NCBI RefSeq assembly: GCF_900103195.1
Contig: NZ_FMWU01000008.1
Span: 124,001-188,000 of the forward strand
Length of the DNA: 64,000 bases
Direction of reading: 5' to 3'
From: Methylobacterium sp. UNC378MF
GTDB lineage: Bacteria; Pseudomonadota; Alphaproteobacteria; Rhizobiales; Beijerinckiaceae
Shown here: positions 1-9,442 of the stretch, one piece after another
How the letters are laid out: each line of letters starts with the position of its first letter
How positions within the stretch are numbered: the first letter of the stretch is position 1
Notes under the pieces: model-generated
What the model saw: the letters and a program-made list of their open reading frames with translations, nothing else
Database searches by the model: none
Told to the model about the DNA's origin: nothing
Position numbers and translations under genes: made by a program

Positions 1-900
1 GCGCACCACCACGGGCTCGCCGCTGGAGATGCCGCCGAGGATCCCGCCCGCATGGTTGGCGAGAAAGCGCGGCCGACCGCCGTTGCCGGCGCGCATCTCG
101 TCGGCATTGTCCTCGCCGCGCAGGGCGGCAGCCGCGAAACCGTCTCCGATTTCGACGCCCTTCACGGCGTTGATCGACATCATCGCGGCGGCGAGGTCGG
201 CATCGAGCTTGCCGTAGATCGGCGCGCCGAGGCCGGGCGGCACCCCCTCGGCCACGACCTCGATGACGGCGCCGACCGAGGATCCGTCCTTCCGGATCGC
301 GTCGAGATAGGTCTCGTAGAAGGTCGCCGTCTCGGCATCGGGGCAGAAGAACGGATTGTTGCCGACTTCCGCCCAATCCCAGCGCGACCGGTCGATGGCG
401 TGCGGCCCCATCTGCACCAGGGCGGCCCGGATGGTCACCCCTGGGATGACTTTGCGCGCCACGGCGCCGGCCGCGACCCGCGCGGCGGTCTCGCGCGCCG
501 AGGAGCGGCCACCGCCGCGATAGTCGCGGATGCCGTACTTGGCATCGTAGGTGTAGTCGGCGTGGCCGGGCCGGTAGCTGTCGCGGATTTCGGAATAGTC
601 CTTCGAGCGCTGGTCCGTATTCTCGATCATCAGCGCGATCGGCGTGCCGGTGGTGAGCTGGCGGCCACCGGTCCGGTCGTCGGAGAACACGCCGGACAGG
701 ATCTTCACCTGATCGGGCTCGCGGCGCTGCGTGGTGAAGCGCGACTGGCCGGGCTTGCGCCGATCGAGCTCCGCCTGGATCTCCTCCGCCTCCAGCGGCA
801 GGCCGGGCGGGCAGCCGTCGACCACGCAGCCGAGCGCGACCCCGTGACTCTCGCCGAAGGTCGTGACGCGGAACAGGTGGCCGAAGGTGTTGTGCGACAT
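1..900 (-). CDS. aroC: Chorismate synthase, 3' end cut by window edge
   Basis: Last step of the shikimate pathway: converts 5-enolpyruvylshikimate-3-phosphate to chorismate using reduced FMN, in the cytosol. Reading from 900 leftwards, the protein begins [20 protein letters not shown], the family's N-terminal signature, and later has [13 protein letters not shown], the FMN/substrate-binding stretch. About 300 codons are visible out of the usual 360 or so; the C-terminus lies beyond position 1. It is the last visible gene of a minus-strand run anmK, MrcB_N-domain gene, aroC, with 90 bases separating it from the gene upstream, so co-transcription is likely. No internal stop is seen. Confidence 0.95.
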   Translation of the reverse strand, partial: MSHNTFGHLFRVTTFGESHGVALGCVVDGCPPGLPLEAEEIQAELDRRKPGQSRFTTQRREPDQVKILSGVFSDDRTGGRQLTTGTPIALMIENTDQRSKDYSEIRDSYRPGHADYTYDAKYGIRDYRGGGRSSARETAARVAAGAVARKVIPGVTIRAALVQMGPHAIDRSRWDWAEVGNNPFFCPDAETATFYETYLDAIRKDGSSVGAVIEVVAEGVPPGLGAPIYGKLDADLAAAMMSINAVKGVEIGDGFAAAALRGEDNADEMRAGNGGRPRFLANHAGGILGGISSGEPVVVR

Positions 901-990
901 GGCGCGGCTGCCTTAGCGCGGGAGCGCCCGAGGCACAAACGCGGTCCGTGCCGAGGCGCTCGCAGGGTCGGGTCGGGGCAACCCGCAGTC

Positions 991-1605
991 TCATGCGCCC
1001 TCGGCCGAACCGGGCAGGTCGAGCCCGCCCCGCGCCTTGAGCGCCCGATACGCCGCGATTGCCGTGGCGAGGTCCTGGCGAAGCCGGGTCTCGTCGCCGA
1101 GAGCGGCGAGGTCGTAGGTGAGGCCGCGGATATGGGCGGCCTCGTAGCCCTCCGGCAATGCGCCGGCGCTGCCGAGGGCGATCGCCGTGGTCGGCAGCGC
1201 GTCGGTGAAGTCGACCAACCGTGCCCGAAGCGCGTCGCCGCTGGCGCGCAGATGGGCTCCGGCTGCCGCGCCGTGAGCCCGGATCGCCGCCACGGTTCCC
1301 TGCGCCAGGGACAGGTGGACCGCCTCGCGATGCGCCGGAAACAGATAGACGAGGTAGTAGCCACGCGTTGCGCTGGTGGTGATCCCGGGATCGAACACCG
1401 CGATCCACGGCACGGCGGCCCATTTGCGGCCACGGCCGGGGCTGCCCTTCACGAGAAAAGGCCCATCGATAGGCGCCAGGGCCGCGCGCAGCTCGTCCGG
1501 CGCGCCCTTGCGGATGACCGCGGCCAGCGGATGGCCGGCCGGCGGATCGAGGCGCGCGAGCGGATAGTCCTCGACGATCTTCCGGAGCGCGTAGCCGAGG
1601 CTCAC
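991..1605 (-). CDS. Stand-alone MrcB N-terminal domain (DUF3578) protein
   Basis: About 204 residues. The core FLVKGSPGRGRKWAAVPWIA followed by an FDP-ITTSATRGYYLVYLF block is the signature of the MrcB_N/DUF3578 domain, which elsewhere forms the N-terminus of McrB-like GTPase subunits of modification-dependent restriction systems and binds modified DNA there. Here the domain is alone: no AAA+ GTPase region and no McrC gene nearby. The GTG start (1603-1605) overlaps the anmK TGA (1602-1604) as GTGA, which implies translational coupling; the longer open frame upstream is only a shadow of anmK. The domain assignment is from remembered family motifs. The function of a solo copy between a cell-wall recycling kinase and aroC is unknown. 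Confidence 0.8.
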   Translation of the reverse strand: MSLGYALRKIVEDYPLARLDPPAGHPLAAVIRKGAPDELRAALAPIDGPFLVKGSPGRGRKWAAVPWIAVFDPGITTSATRGYYLVYLFPAHREAVHLSLAQGTVAAIRAHGAAAGAHLRASGDALRARLVDFTDALPTTAIALGSAGALPEGYEAAHIRGLTYDLAALGDETRLRQDLATAIAAYRALKARGGLDLPGSAEGA

Positions 1606-2735
1606 GGGCGCGCCAGCACCCCGCCGGTCATGTCCCCACGCACCCCGGTCGTCGACGGGAAGGTGATCGGCAGGCCCTTGAGCGAGCGCACCGCGAGATA
1701 CGCGAAGGCCTGCGCCTCGAGGTAGGCGGAGGACCAGCCGATCGCGTCCGCGGTCGTGATCTCGGCGCGCAGATGGTAGTTCAGCAGCCGCACCAACTCG
1801 CCGTTGCGGGCGCCGCCGCCCGCGACGATCCAGCGGCTCGGGATCTCGGGGGCGTGGTCGAGGGCGCGGGCCACCGCGCGCGCCGTGAAGGCGGTGAGCG
1901 TCGCGGCGCCGTCCTCGGTGGAGAGCTGGCCGGCGAGCTTGTGGGAGAACCAGTTCCGGTCCAACGACTTCGGCGGCCGGCGGAAGAAGAACGGGTGCGT
2001 CAGCAGCCACGCGAGAAGCTGCTCGTCGGGCCGCCCGCGGGCGGCGGTGCGGCCGCCATCGTCGAGGTTCTTGCCCTCGCGCTCCTGCATCCACTCGTCG
2101 ATCAGGGCGTTGCCGGGGCCGGTGTCGAAGGCAATGACGCCGCCCTTCGAGTCGATCAGCGTCGCGTTGGCGACGCCGCCGATGTTGAGGATGCCGAACG
2201 GCCCGTCGAAGCCCGACGCCTCGGCGAGAGCCTTGTGGAAGACCGGCACCAGCGGCGCCCCCTGCCCGCCCGCCTCGATATCGGCCCGGCGCAGGTCCGA
2301 GACGACCGGGATGCCGAGCCGGGTCGCCAGCGCCTGCCCGTCGCCGATCTGGATCGAGATGCGCTGGTCAGGCCGGTGGATCACCGTCTGCCCGTGGAAG
2401 CCGATCACGTCGATCTCACAGGCGCTCAGGCCGTGCTCCGCCAGGAAGCGCTCCACGGCCTCGGCGTGGGCGAGGGTGACGAAGGCCTCCGCCTCCGGCA
2501 GCCGCCCGGGCCGGTCGCCGGGATGGAGGACGGATTCGGCATCCTTGGTGGCCGCGCGCAGCAGCACCTTCTCGTCGTCGGCGTAGCCGCGATAGCCGGT
2601 GGGACCCAGCGGCTCGAGGAAGTTGTTGTGGCCTTTGACGACGTGGACCCGCTCGCCGTCGGTCTCGATCAGCGCGATGTCGACGCCGTCCAGCGACGTG
2701 CCGCTCATCAGTCCGATCGCGCGCATCATCGCCAT
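1602..2735 (-). CDS. anmK: Anhydro-N-acetylmuramic acid kinase
   Basis: Hydrolyses and phosphorylates 1,6-anhydro-MurNAc to MurNAc-6-phosphate in cytosolic peptidoglycan recycling. 377 residues, the usual family size. The N-terminal GLMSGTSLDGVD is the ATP-phosphate binding signature; FDTGPGNALIDEWM and IVAGGGARNGELV are the later conserved blocks of this hexokinase/actin-fold kinase. Several Met codons occur at the start (MAMMRAIG), so the first residue could be one to three codons later. It is the first gene of a minus-strand operon and diverges from tyrS across a 114-base gap that must contain both promoters. nagZ, which produces its substrate pathway intermediate, is in the same window at 6774-7778. 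Confidence 0.96.
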   Translation of the reverse strand: MAMMRAIGLMSGTSLDGVDIALIETDGERVHVVKGHNNFLEPLGPTGYRGYADDEKVLLRAATKDAESVLHPGDRPGRLPEAEAFVTLAHAEAVERFLAEHGLSACEIDVIGFHGQTVIHRPDQRISIQIGDGQALATRLGIPVVSDLRRADIEAGGQGAPLVPVFHKALAEASGFDGPFGILNIGGVANATLIDSKGGVIAFDTGPGNALIDEWMQEREGKNLDDGGRTAARGRPDEQLLAWLLTHPFFFRRPPKSLDRNWFSHKLAGQLSTEDGAATLTAFTARAVARALDHAPEIPSRWIVAGGGARNGELVRLLNYHLRAEITTADAIGWSSAYLEAQAFAYLAVRSLKGLPITFPSTTGVRGDMTGGVLARP

Positions 2736-2849
2736 GCCGTCCTGCCCCGTGCCTTTCGGCGAACGCCCTGCTAAGAGCGCGCCGTATCCTGAACCCAGCG
2801 CGAGCTAGCATGCGGGGCCTCGGCCTGTCGCGCCAGCGCGCGACCCGAG

Positions 2850-4130
2850 ATGGCATCCATGACCGCCGAGAGCTTCGCGCCGAAATCCGACTTCCTGCGG
2901 ATCCTGACCGAGCGCGGCTATATCCACCAGACCTCGGACCTCGCCGGCATCGACGCGGCGGCGCTGGAAGGCCGGCTGACCACCTATGTCGGCTACGATT
3001 GCACGGCGCCGTCGCTCCATGTCGGGCACCTCCTGTCGATCATGATGCTGCACTGGCTGCAGACCACCGGGGGCAAGCCGATCGCCCTGATGGGCGGCGG
3101 CACGACCCGGGTCGGCGACCCGTCCGGCCGCGACGAGACCCGGAAGATCCTCACCGTCGAGCAGATCGATGCCAACAAGGCCGAGATCCGCAAGACCTTC
3201 GACCGGTTCCTCCGCTTCGGCGAGGGGGCGAACGACGCCGTGATGGTCGACAACGCCGAGTGGCTGACCAAGCTCAACTACATCGAGATGCTGCGCGACG
3301 TCGGCCGGCATTTCTCGGTGAACCGCATGCTGTCCATGGACAGCGTGCGCCTGCGCCTGGAGCGCGACCAGGAACTCTCGTTCCTCGAATTCAACTACAT
3401 GATCCTCCAATCCTACGACTTCGTGGAGCTGAACCGCCGCTACGGCTGCGTCATGCAGATGGGCGGATCGGATCAGTGGGGCAACATCGTCAACGGCATC
3501 GATCTCGGCCGCCGCATGGGCACGCCGCAGCTCTACGCCCTGACCTGCCCGCTGCTGACCACGTCGTCGGGCGCCAAGATGGGCAAGACCGCGGCCGGCG
3601 CCGTCTGGCTCAACCCGGAGATGCTGAAGCCGTACGATTACTGGCAGTTCTGGCGGAACACCGAGGACGCGGACGTTGCCCGCTTCCTCAAGCTCTTCAC
3701 CCTGCTGCCCATGGACGAGATCGCGCGCCTCGCCGCGCTGGCCGGCTCCGAGATCAACGCGGCCAAGACGGTGCTGGCCACCGAGGCCACCGCGCTGATG
3801 CACGGCCGCGAGGCCGCCGAGGCCGCCGCCGAGACCGCCCGGAAGACCTTCGTCGAGGGCACGCTCGCCGCCGACCTGCCGAGCGTGACCGTACCGTCCG
3901 CCACCCTCGAGGCTGGCCTCGGCGTGCTCACCGCCTTCGGGCCGGAGGTCGCCAAGCTCGTGCCCTCTACCAGCGAGGCGCGCCGCCAGATCAAGGGCGG
4001 CGGCCTGCGGGTCAACGACGTGCCGGTCACGGACGAGAAGGCGGTCCTCGGCCGCGGTGACCTGACCCCGGACGGCGTGATCAAGCTGTCCTTCGGCAAG
4101 AAGCGGCACGTGCTGCTCCGGCCGGAATGA
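2850..4130 (+). CDS. tyrS: Tyrosine--tRNA ligase
   Basis: Class I aminoacyl-tRNA synthetase charging tRNA-Tyr. 426 residues. HIGH-type motif HVGH at residues 57-60 inside [14 protein letters not shown]; the KMSKS loop is KMGKT starting at about residue 243; [11 protein letters not shown] is the tyrosine/ATP site of bacterial TyrRS. The C-terminal 60 or so residues form an S4-like RNA-binding domain ([14 protein letters not shown]). Start chosen at 2850 ([11 protein letters not shown]); an in-frame Met three codons later is an alternative. Divergent from anmK. A response-regulator gene follows after 40 bases on the same strand. Confidence 0.97.
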   Translation: MASMTAESFAPKSDFLRILTERGYIHQTSDLAGIDAAALEGRLTTYVGYDCTAPSLHVGHLLSIMMLHWLQTTGGKPIALMGGGTTRVGDPSGRDETRKILTVEQIDANKAEIRKTFDRFLRFGEGANDAVMVDNAEWLTKLNYIEMLRDVGRHFSVNRMLSMDSVRLRLERDQELSFLEFNYMILQSYDFVELNRRYGCVMQMGGSDQWGNIVNGIDLGRRMGTPQLYALTCPLLTTSSGAKMGKTAAGAVWLNPEMLKPYDYWQFWRNTEDADVARFLKLFTLLPMDEIARLAALAGSEINAAKTVLATEATALMHGREAAEAAAETARKTFVEGTLAADLPSVTVPSATLEAGLGVLTAFGPEVAKLVPSTSEARRQIKGGGLRVNDVPVTDEKAVLGRGDLTPDGVIKLSFGKKRHVLLRPE

Positions 4131-4170
4131 GCCGCCCGGCAGACTGGATCGGCGATCGGGAGCGGCCCGC

Positions 4171-4854
4171 ATGAGCACCGCCCGCATCCTTGTGATCGAT
4201 GACGAGCCGCCGATCCGTCGGCTGCTCAAAACCGGCCTCGGGACGCAGGATTACGCCGTCGTCGAGGCCGCCGACGGGGCCGCGGCACTCGCCGCCCTGC
4301 AAGACGGCGGCGTGGACCTCGCGATCCTCGACCTCGGCCTCCCGGACATGCCCGGCCACGCCCTGCTCGCGGCGATCCGCGAGCGGTGGCCGGACCTGCC
4401 GGTGCTGATCCTGTCGAGTCGCGAGGACGAGCGCGGCAAAGTCGAGTCACTCGATCTCGGCGCCGACGATTACGTCACCAAACCCTTCGGTATGAACGAA
4501 TTGCTGGCGCGCATCCGCACGGCCCTGCGCCATCGGCTCGCCATGCAGGGGGAGCGGCCGGTATTCCGGGTCGACGACCTTTCGGTCGACCTGATCCGCC
4601 GCATCGTGCGGGTCGGTGACCGTGAGGTGAAGTTGTCGCCGCGGGAATACGAGTTCCTGCGCGCTCTGGTGCAGCACGCCGGCAAGGTGCTGACGCATGC
4701 CCAGCTCATGCGGCACGCGCCGTCATCCTCCGATCCGCAATATCTGCGCGTCTACATCCGGCAGCTGCGCCAGAAGCTCGAGCCGGACCCGGAGCGCCCG
4801 CACTACCTCCTTACCGAGACCGGTGTGGGCTACCGCCTGCGCGCGCCGGACTGA
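4171..4854 (+). CDS. OmpR/KdpE-family response regulator, orphan
   Basis: 227 residues. Receiver domain with acidic pair D10/D11, phosphoacceptor D54 (AILDLGLPD) and conserved K104 (YVTKPFG), then a winged-helix OmpR-type DNA-binding domain from about 130 ending YLRVYIRQLRQKLE and LLTETGVGYRL. This C-terminal pattern is typical of KdpE, the regulator of the high-affinity K+ ATPase. No histidine kinase and no kdpFABC genes lie nearby, so its partner and targets are not given by context. It follows tyrS by 40 bases and converges on tatC. A 9-bp GC-rich inverted repeat (4841-4849 and 4857-4865) straddles its stop codon and may help end transcription from both sides. Confidence 0.92.
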   Translation: MSTARILVIDDEPPIRRLLKTGLGTQDYAVVEAADGAAALAALQDGGVDLAILDLGLPDMPGHALLAAIRERWPDLPVLILSSREDERGKVESLDLGADDYVTKPFGMNELLARIRTALRHRLAMQGERPVFRVDDLSVDLIRRIVRVGDREVKLSPREYEFLRALVQHAGKVLTHAQLMRHAPSSSDPQYLRVYIRQLRQKLEPDPERPHYLLTETGVGYRLRAPD

Positions 4855-4869
4855 GCCCGGCGCGCCGCC

Positions 4870-5670
4870 TCAGGGCTCGAGCCCCTCCGCGGCCCGCCGC
4901 GCGGCCCGCAGCTTCTCGACCCGCGCCACCGAGAAGACCGAGGCCTCGTAGAGAAGCAGCATCGGGATCGCCAGGGAGAGCTGCGAGATCACGTCCGGCG
5001 GCGTCAGGATGGCGGCGGCGACGAAGACCAAGACGATCGCGTAACGCCGCTTCTCCCGCAGGAAGGCCGCGTCGATGATCCCGATCTGGCCGAGCAGCGT
5101 CAGGATCACCGGCAGCTGGAAGGCGATCCCGAACGCGAAGATCAGCGTCATGATCAGCGACAGGTACTCGTCGACCTTCGGGAGCAGCTTGATCGTCGGC
5201 TCTCCGGCTACGCCCACCTGCTGGAGCGACACCGAAAACTTGATCAGCAGCGGCATCGCCAGGAAGAACACCACCAGCGCGCCGAGCAGGAAGAAGATCG
5301 GCGTCGCCACGAGATAGGGCAGGAAGGCCTTCCGCTCGTTGCGATAGAGTCCCGGCGCCACGAAGGCGTAGATCTGCGTCGCGATCACCGGGAAGGCCAG
5401 GAAGGCCGCGCCGAAGACGCTCAGCTTGATGTTGGTGAAGACCTGCTCGAGGAAGTGCGTGGCGATCAGCTCGGCGTTCTGCGCACCCACGATCGAGACG
5501 TAGGGGTAGACCAGCACGTTGTAGATATCGCGCGAGAAGAAGAAGCAGGCGAAGAACATCAGCACGAAGGCGATCAGCGACTTGATCAGCCGTGCGCGTA
5601 ATTCGATCAGATGCTCGAGCAGGGGCGCCCGCGACGCCTCGATCTCGGCCTCATCCGCCTCGCTGATCAT
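4870..5670 (-). CDS. tatC: Sec-independent protein translocase TatC
   Basis: Core receptor of the twin-arginine export system: an inner-membrane protein with six transmembrane helices that binds the twin-arginine signal together with TatB. 266 residues, family size. N-terminal [17 protein letters not shown] is the TatC cytoplasmic signature, followed by alternating hydrophobic helices and the FGIAFQLPV segment. Its ATG overlaps the tatB stop as ATGA (5667-5670), so the two are translationally coupled. Order tatA-tatB-tatC on the minus strand. A likely client in the same window is the ABC binding protein at 19235-20230, whose leader has SRRAMLAGG. Confidence 0.97.
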   Translation of the reverse strand: MISEADEAEIEASRAPLLEHLIELRARLIKSLIAFVLMFFACFFFSRDIYNVLVYPYVSIVGAQNAELIATHFLEQVFTNIKLSVFGAAFLAFPVIATQIYAFVAPGLYRNERKAFLPYLVATPIFFLLGALVVFFLAMPLLIKFSVSLQQVGVAGEPTIKLLPKVDEYLSLIMTLIFAFGIAFQLPVILTLLGQIGIIDAAFLREKRRYAIVLVFVAAAILTPPDVISQLSLAIPMLLLYEASVFSVARVEKLRAARRAAEGLEP

Positions 5671-6239
5671 CGGGCAGCCGTGCCGTTCTTGGAATCATCT
5701 GTGGCGGGGTGTGCGGCGGGCGGTTCGGACGGAGTCCCGAACGGATCGTCCACCGACCCGGGCACGGGCAGGAGCGCCTCCGCCTCCAGAGGCGCCGGAT
5801 GCTGGGACGTCTCGACAGGCAGCGTCTCGGCGACAGGTGCGGGCGCTGCGGCTTCCTGCTCGGCCTTGAGCTGCGCCGTAGCGTCGGCGAGGGATCGGGT
5901 CTCGGCCGGCGGCAGCTCCGGGCCGAGCTTCTCCGGCCCCATCTTGGCGCGACCCTCGACGGCGCCCTTCAGCTCGTCGCGGATCGTCTGCACGGGATTG
6001 AAGGTCGAGCCCGCCGAGCGGACGGTGTTGCGGATCCCGTCGACCTCGCGTCGGACGTCGTCGAGTTCGGCCTCGCGGATCGCTTCGTTGAACTGCATCT
6101 GAAACTCGCCGGCCATGCGGCGCAGCTTCGACGTGACCTGCCCGACGGTGCGCAGCGCCTTCGGCAGATCCTTCGGCCCGATGACGATGAGGGCGACGCC
6201 GCCGATCAGCATCACCTCGCCCCAGCTCATGTCCAGCAT
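5667..6239 (-). CDS. tatB: Sec-independent protein translocase TatB
   Basis: 190 residues. Single N-terminal membrane helix ([20 protein letters not shown]), then [13 protein letters not shown], the Pro-containing hinge and amphipathic helix typical of TatB, and a long Pro/Ala/Glu-rich cytoplasmic tail. Partner of TatC in recognising twin-arginine precursors. It lies between tatA (103 bases upstream) and tatC (4-base overlap). The tail is long and low in complexity, as is common in alphaproteobacteria. Confidence 0.96.
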   Translation of the reverse strand: MLDMSWGEVMLIGGVALIVIGPKDLPKALRTVGQVTSKLRRMAGEFQMQFNEAIREAELDDVRREVDGIRNTVRSAGSTFNPVQTIRDELKGAVEGRAKMGPEKLGPELPPAETRSLADATAQLKAEQEAAAPAPVAETLPVETSQHPAPLEAEALLPVPGSVDDPFGTPSEPPAAHPATDDSKNGTAAR

Positions 6240-6342
6240 GTCGTCGACGGTCCTGCTGCCCCGAGATCCGGCGCGGCGGCCGGACCCCGTCAGGCTCTAC
6301 ACGAGCGCGCGCGCTCTGACAGTCCTACAGTCGGGCTCGCCG

Positions 6343-6615
6343 TCAGACCGGCTTGCGCTCGCCGCCGGGGAGATGGCTTGCCGGGATAGCCGTGCCGGGG
6401 CTCGTCTCGGTCGCGTGCGGGATCGTGCGGACCGACTCGGCCGGCGGCGCCGCATTCTGGCTGACCGGCGGGGTCTCGTCCTCGGCCATGCCCTTCTTGA
6501 AGGCTTTGATGCCCTTCGCGACGTCGCCCATCAGGTCGGACACCTTGCCGCGTCCGAAGAGCAGCATCACGATGACCGCGACGATGACCCAGTGCCAGAT
6601 ACTCATGCTGCCCAT
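6343..6615 (-). CDS. tatA: Sec-independent protein translocase TatA
   Basis: Pore-forming subunit of the Tat system. 90 residues: short N-terminus, one membrane helix ([15 protein letters not shown]), the [20 protein letters not shown] hinge and amphipathic helix that is nearly diagnostic for TatA, and a short polar tail. The start is supported by an AGGAGG Shine-Dalgarno sequence six bases upstream of ATG at 6615. First gene of tatABC. It lies 158 bases downstream of nagZ, a place where most alphaproteobacteria carry scpA and scpB. Confidence 0.97.
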   Translation of the reverse strand: MGSMSIWHWVIVAVIVMLLFGRGKVSDLMGDVAKGIKAFKKGMAEDETPPVSQNAAPPAESVRTIPHATETSPGTAIPASHLPGGERKPV

Positions 6616-6773
6616 GGCAACCTCCTGCGGGCGCCCCGAAGAAGCGGGAGCGTGACGCCACGTCCGGTTGAGGATTTCGGGGCGAACCTAGGGATCGCGC
6701 CGCCCGAACACAAGCAGAGGCGATGCCACGGGCGGTGGAAGGCCGCGGTGGAAGGCCGCAAGGTGTTTGCAGG

Positions 6774-7778
6774 TCAGGCGGCCGCGAGGGCCGCGGCGAA
6801 GCGTTCCCGGGCTTCCGGGAGGTCGAGCCCGTCGCCGGCGGAGTCGAGGCGCGCCAGCGCGGCTGCCGCGCGCCGCGCAGCCTCGCCGGTAAGCTCGGGC
6901 GCCGCCTCGGCGACGGCGCGCATCTCCTCCATCGCGCCGTTGCAGTGGAGCCCGATATCGATCCCCGCCGCGAAGGCGCGCTCCGTCCGGTCGCGGAACG
7001 TGCCGGTCAGCGCGTGCATGGACAGGTCGTCGGTCATCAGCAGACCGTCGAATCCGATGGTGCCGCGGATGATGTCGCGGATGACGGCGGCCGACTGCGT
7101 GGCCGGCCGGTCGGGGTCGATGGCGGTGAAGACGACGTGCGCGCTCATCGCCATCGGCAGGTCGGCGAGCGCCCGGAAGGTCCGGAAATCCTGCCCCGCG
7201 AGATCCGCGCGGGTCGCGTCGACCACCGGGAGGCCATGGTGGCTGTCGCAGGTGGCGCGCCCGTGCCCGGGAATGTGCTTCATGACCGGCAGGACGCCGC
7301 CCGCCATCAGGCCCTCGGCGATGGCGCGGCCGATCTCGGCGACCCGCTCCGGGCTCGTCCCGTAGGCCCGATCGCCGATGATGTCGTGCGAGCCCGGCGC
7401 CGGCACGTCGAGAACGGGGGCGCAGTCGACGTTGATGCCGACCTCCGCGAGGTCGTGCGCCATCAGGCGCGCGCCGAGGCGGGCGACCGTCGCGGCGCTG
7501 CCGTTCAGGCGGGCGTAGCGCCCGCCGGCCGGGTAGGCCGGCCAATGGGGCGGGCCCATGCGCTGGACCCGGCCGCCCTCCTGGTCGATCAGGATCGGCG
7601 CCCGATCGGACCCGACGCAGTCCCGGAGCGCGCCGGTGAGCGCGCGGACCTCGTCGGGGGTCCCGATGTTGCGCTTGAACAGGATGAAGCCCCAGGGCTT
7701 CACGTCACGGAAGAAGGCCCTCTCCTCCGCCGAGAGCGACGGGCCGGTGCAGCCGAGGATCAGGGCGCGGGAGGTCAT
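6774..7778 (-). CDS. nagZ: Beta-N-acetylhexosaminidase
   Basis: Glycoside hydrolase family 3 enzyme that removes GlcNAc from anhydromuropeptides in cytosolic cell-wall recycling, feeding the pathway that also uses AnmK (1602-2735). About 334 residues from the chosen ATG at 7778 (MTSRALILGCTGPSL). An in-frame ATG at 7826 would add 16 residues with no conserved sequence. Motifs: ILIDQEGGRVQRM (substrate-binding), KHIPGHGRATCDSHHGLP (the catalytic His-containing KH-PGHG loop) and GLLMTDDLSMHAL (nucleophile Asp loop). Same orientation as the SPOR and argS genes upstream; a 242-base gap separates it from the SPOR gene. Confidence 0.95.
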   Translation of the reverse strand: MTSRALILGCTGPSLSAEERAFFRDVKPWGFILFKRNIGTPDEVRALTGALRDCVGSDRAPILIDQEGGRVQRMGPPHWPAYPAGGRYARLNGSAATVARLGARLMAHDLAEVGINVDCAPVLDVPAPGSHDIIGDRAYGTSPERVAEIGRAIAEGLMAGGVLPVMKHIPGHGRATCDSHHGLPVVDATRADLAGQDFRTFRALADLPMAMSAHVVFTAIDPDRPATQSAAVIRDIIRGTIGFDGLLMTDDLSMHALTGTFRDRTERAFAAGIDIGLHCNGAMEEMRAVAEAAPELTGEAARRAAAALARLDSAGDGLDLPEARERFAAALAAA

Positions 7779-8020
7779 CAGGAACGGCTCGGATACTGCT
7801 CGGTGGCGGCGCGAAGACGGCGGCAAGACCGCCGGGCGGCTCGAATCGATGGCAAGAGAGTCGGGCGGGAACGGGGAGCCGGCAAGACCAAACCGCGGCT
7901 CCCGGCGGATGCCGGGACGATGGCGCCGGGCGTGTTGCCGCCGAGACTCGGTCGGGACGGCGGCGACGAGGCAGGCCGCGGACCGGAGCGTGGTCCCGTG
8001 CGCGGCCTCCCGTCAGCGCC

Positions 8021-9394
8021 TCAGTTCTTGGCCACGAAGCACTGGCCGCCCTCGCCCTGCAGGGCGCTGCACAGGCTCGCAGCCTGGGCCTTCTCCAGGG
8101 GTCCGACGCGGACGCGGTAAATCGTCTTGCCGTTGACCTCGGCCTGGCGGATCAGCTCGGGCTTGCCGGCGAGCTGCGAATACTTGGCCTGCATCTGCCG
8201 GAACGCGGCTTTCGCCTCGGCGGCGGAGCTGCGCACGCCGAGCTGCACCGAGAAGCCGCTCACCGGGCCGGACTTCACGGCGTCGTCGTCGGTCGTGGTG
8301 CTGGCGGTGGTGTCGGGCGCGGCCGCGCCGGCCGGGGCCGCGGTGGCGATCCGCTGGGCGGCCTTCGGCGGCGGCTTCACGGCCACCGGCTTGGGGGCCG
8401 GCGGCTCGACGGCGGCCTCCGGCTGCGCGTCGACGGGCGTGGCCGTGGTCATCGGCATGGACGCGGCGGCCTGGCGGACGGGCTTGGACTTCGCGGGCGG
8501 CGGCGGCGGCTCGTCGCTGGGCAGAACCATGGTGGGGATCGGGGCCGGCCCGGCATCGGCGGCCTGCTGCTCCCGCGGCGGCGGCGCGGGCGGTGCCTCC
8601 GGCTTGACCGCGACGGTGCGGACCCTGCGGGGTTCCCCGAACGCCTCGAACGGGCTGTTGCCCGGCGTCGTGCCGCCCTGGGCGCTGCTCGGCTGCGACG
8701 GACCCTGGGCCGCCCGCGCGGCCTCGGCCACGTCGAGGGGCTGCTCCTCGCGATTTACGATCTTGATCTGGCCGTCCTTCTTGCCCTTCGGGTCGTAGAT
8801 CTGCCGATTCTGATCCGGGATCTCGACGCCGTCGGCCACTTTCGGAGCGACCTTCAGCGGCGTCGAGTCGGCCTGCACGACCGGCACGCCGCCATGGCCC
8901 GAATTGCTCAGGCCCTTGTAGGTGAGCGCACCCGTGACGGCGAGCGCCACCACGGCGACGCCGGCACCGACCGAGACCAGCCGCCGCCGCGGATTCGCGC
9001 GGCGCAGGGCATGGGTGTCGGCATAGACCTCATCGTCGCCCGTCGACGCAGCCCCGCTCTCCTGGACATAGGTGCCGCCGTCGCGATGCGTGTCCTGCTC
9101 GACGGAGGCGAGGTACTGGTCGAACGCGTCGGCCGGCGTGGGCTTGGGCGCCTCGGCCGCGAAGCTCGGCTCGACCCGGCCGTTCCAGCCGGCCTGTGCC
9201 TGGGCGGCCGGTGCCGCGCGGATCTCGTCGCGCGCGGCGAGCAGGGCACGGAACGGATCGTCCTGCCCGACGATCCGGGCCAGTTCCGCCAGCGGATCGG
9301 CCTTGCCGGACCCCTGCGATGCGTGGCTGCTCTCCTGACGCAGATCGCGCGCGAAGGCGTCCAGATCGACCTGAGCGCGCGAAGCGTTCGTCAT
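8021..9394 (-). CDS. SPOR-domain membrane protein
   Basis: 457 residues. Cytoplasmic N-terminus of about 135 residues, one membrane helix at roughly 139-161 (LVSVGAGVAVVALAVTGALT), a long Pro/Ala-rich periplasmic linker, and a C-terminal SPOR domain over the last 80 or so residues (GFSVQLGVRSSAAEAKAAF ... KTIYRVRVGPLEKAQAASLC). SPOR domains bind denuded glycan strands at division septa. The gene sits directly downstream of argS (48-base gap), its standard place in alphaproteobacteria, and upstream of nagZ. A role in septal peptidoglycan handling is inferred from the domain. Confidence 0.9.
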   Translation of the reverse strand: MTNASRAQVDLDAFARDLRQESSHASQGSGKADPLAELARIVGQDDPFRALLAARDEIRAAPAAQAQAGWNGRVEPSFAAEAPKPTPADAFDQYLASVEQDTHRDGGTYVQESGAASTGDDEVYADTHALRRANPRRRLVSVGAGVAVVALAVTGALTYKGLSNSGHGGVPVVQADSTPLKVAPKVADGVEIPDQNRQIYDPKGKKDGQIKIVNREEQPLDVAEAARAAQGPSQPSSAQGGTTPGNSPFEAFGEPRRVRTVAVKPEAPPAPPPREQQAADAGPAPIPTMVLPSDEPPPPPAKSKPVRQAAASMPMTTATPVDAQPEAAVEPPAPKPVAVKPPPKAAQRIATAAPAGAAAPDTTASTTTDDDAVKSGPVSGFSVQLGVRSSAAEAKAAFRQMQAKYSQLAGKPELIRQAEVNGKTIYRVRVGPLEKAQAASLCSALQGEGGQCFVAKN

Positions 9395-9442
9395 GGCAGC
9401 ATCCTCACATCAACGCCGGCGACCGGCCCGATGCAGCCGGGC

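Noticed and set aside
52..1725. 557-codon plus-strand frame across aroC and the MrcB_N gene
   Set aside because: Covers two genes in antisense and has no recognisable sequence.
991..2094. Longer version of the MrcB_N gene reaching to 2094
   Set aside because: The extra N-terminus is Arg/Pro-rich shadow of anmK; the GTG at 1605 with a GTGA overlap is the natural start.
991..2735. Complete McrBC restriction system
   Set aside because: Only the N-terminal DNA-binding type domain is present; no GTPase motor or McrC nuclease nearby.
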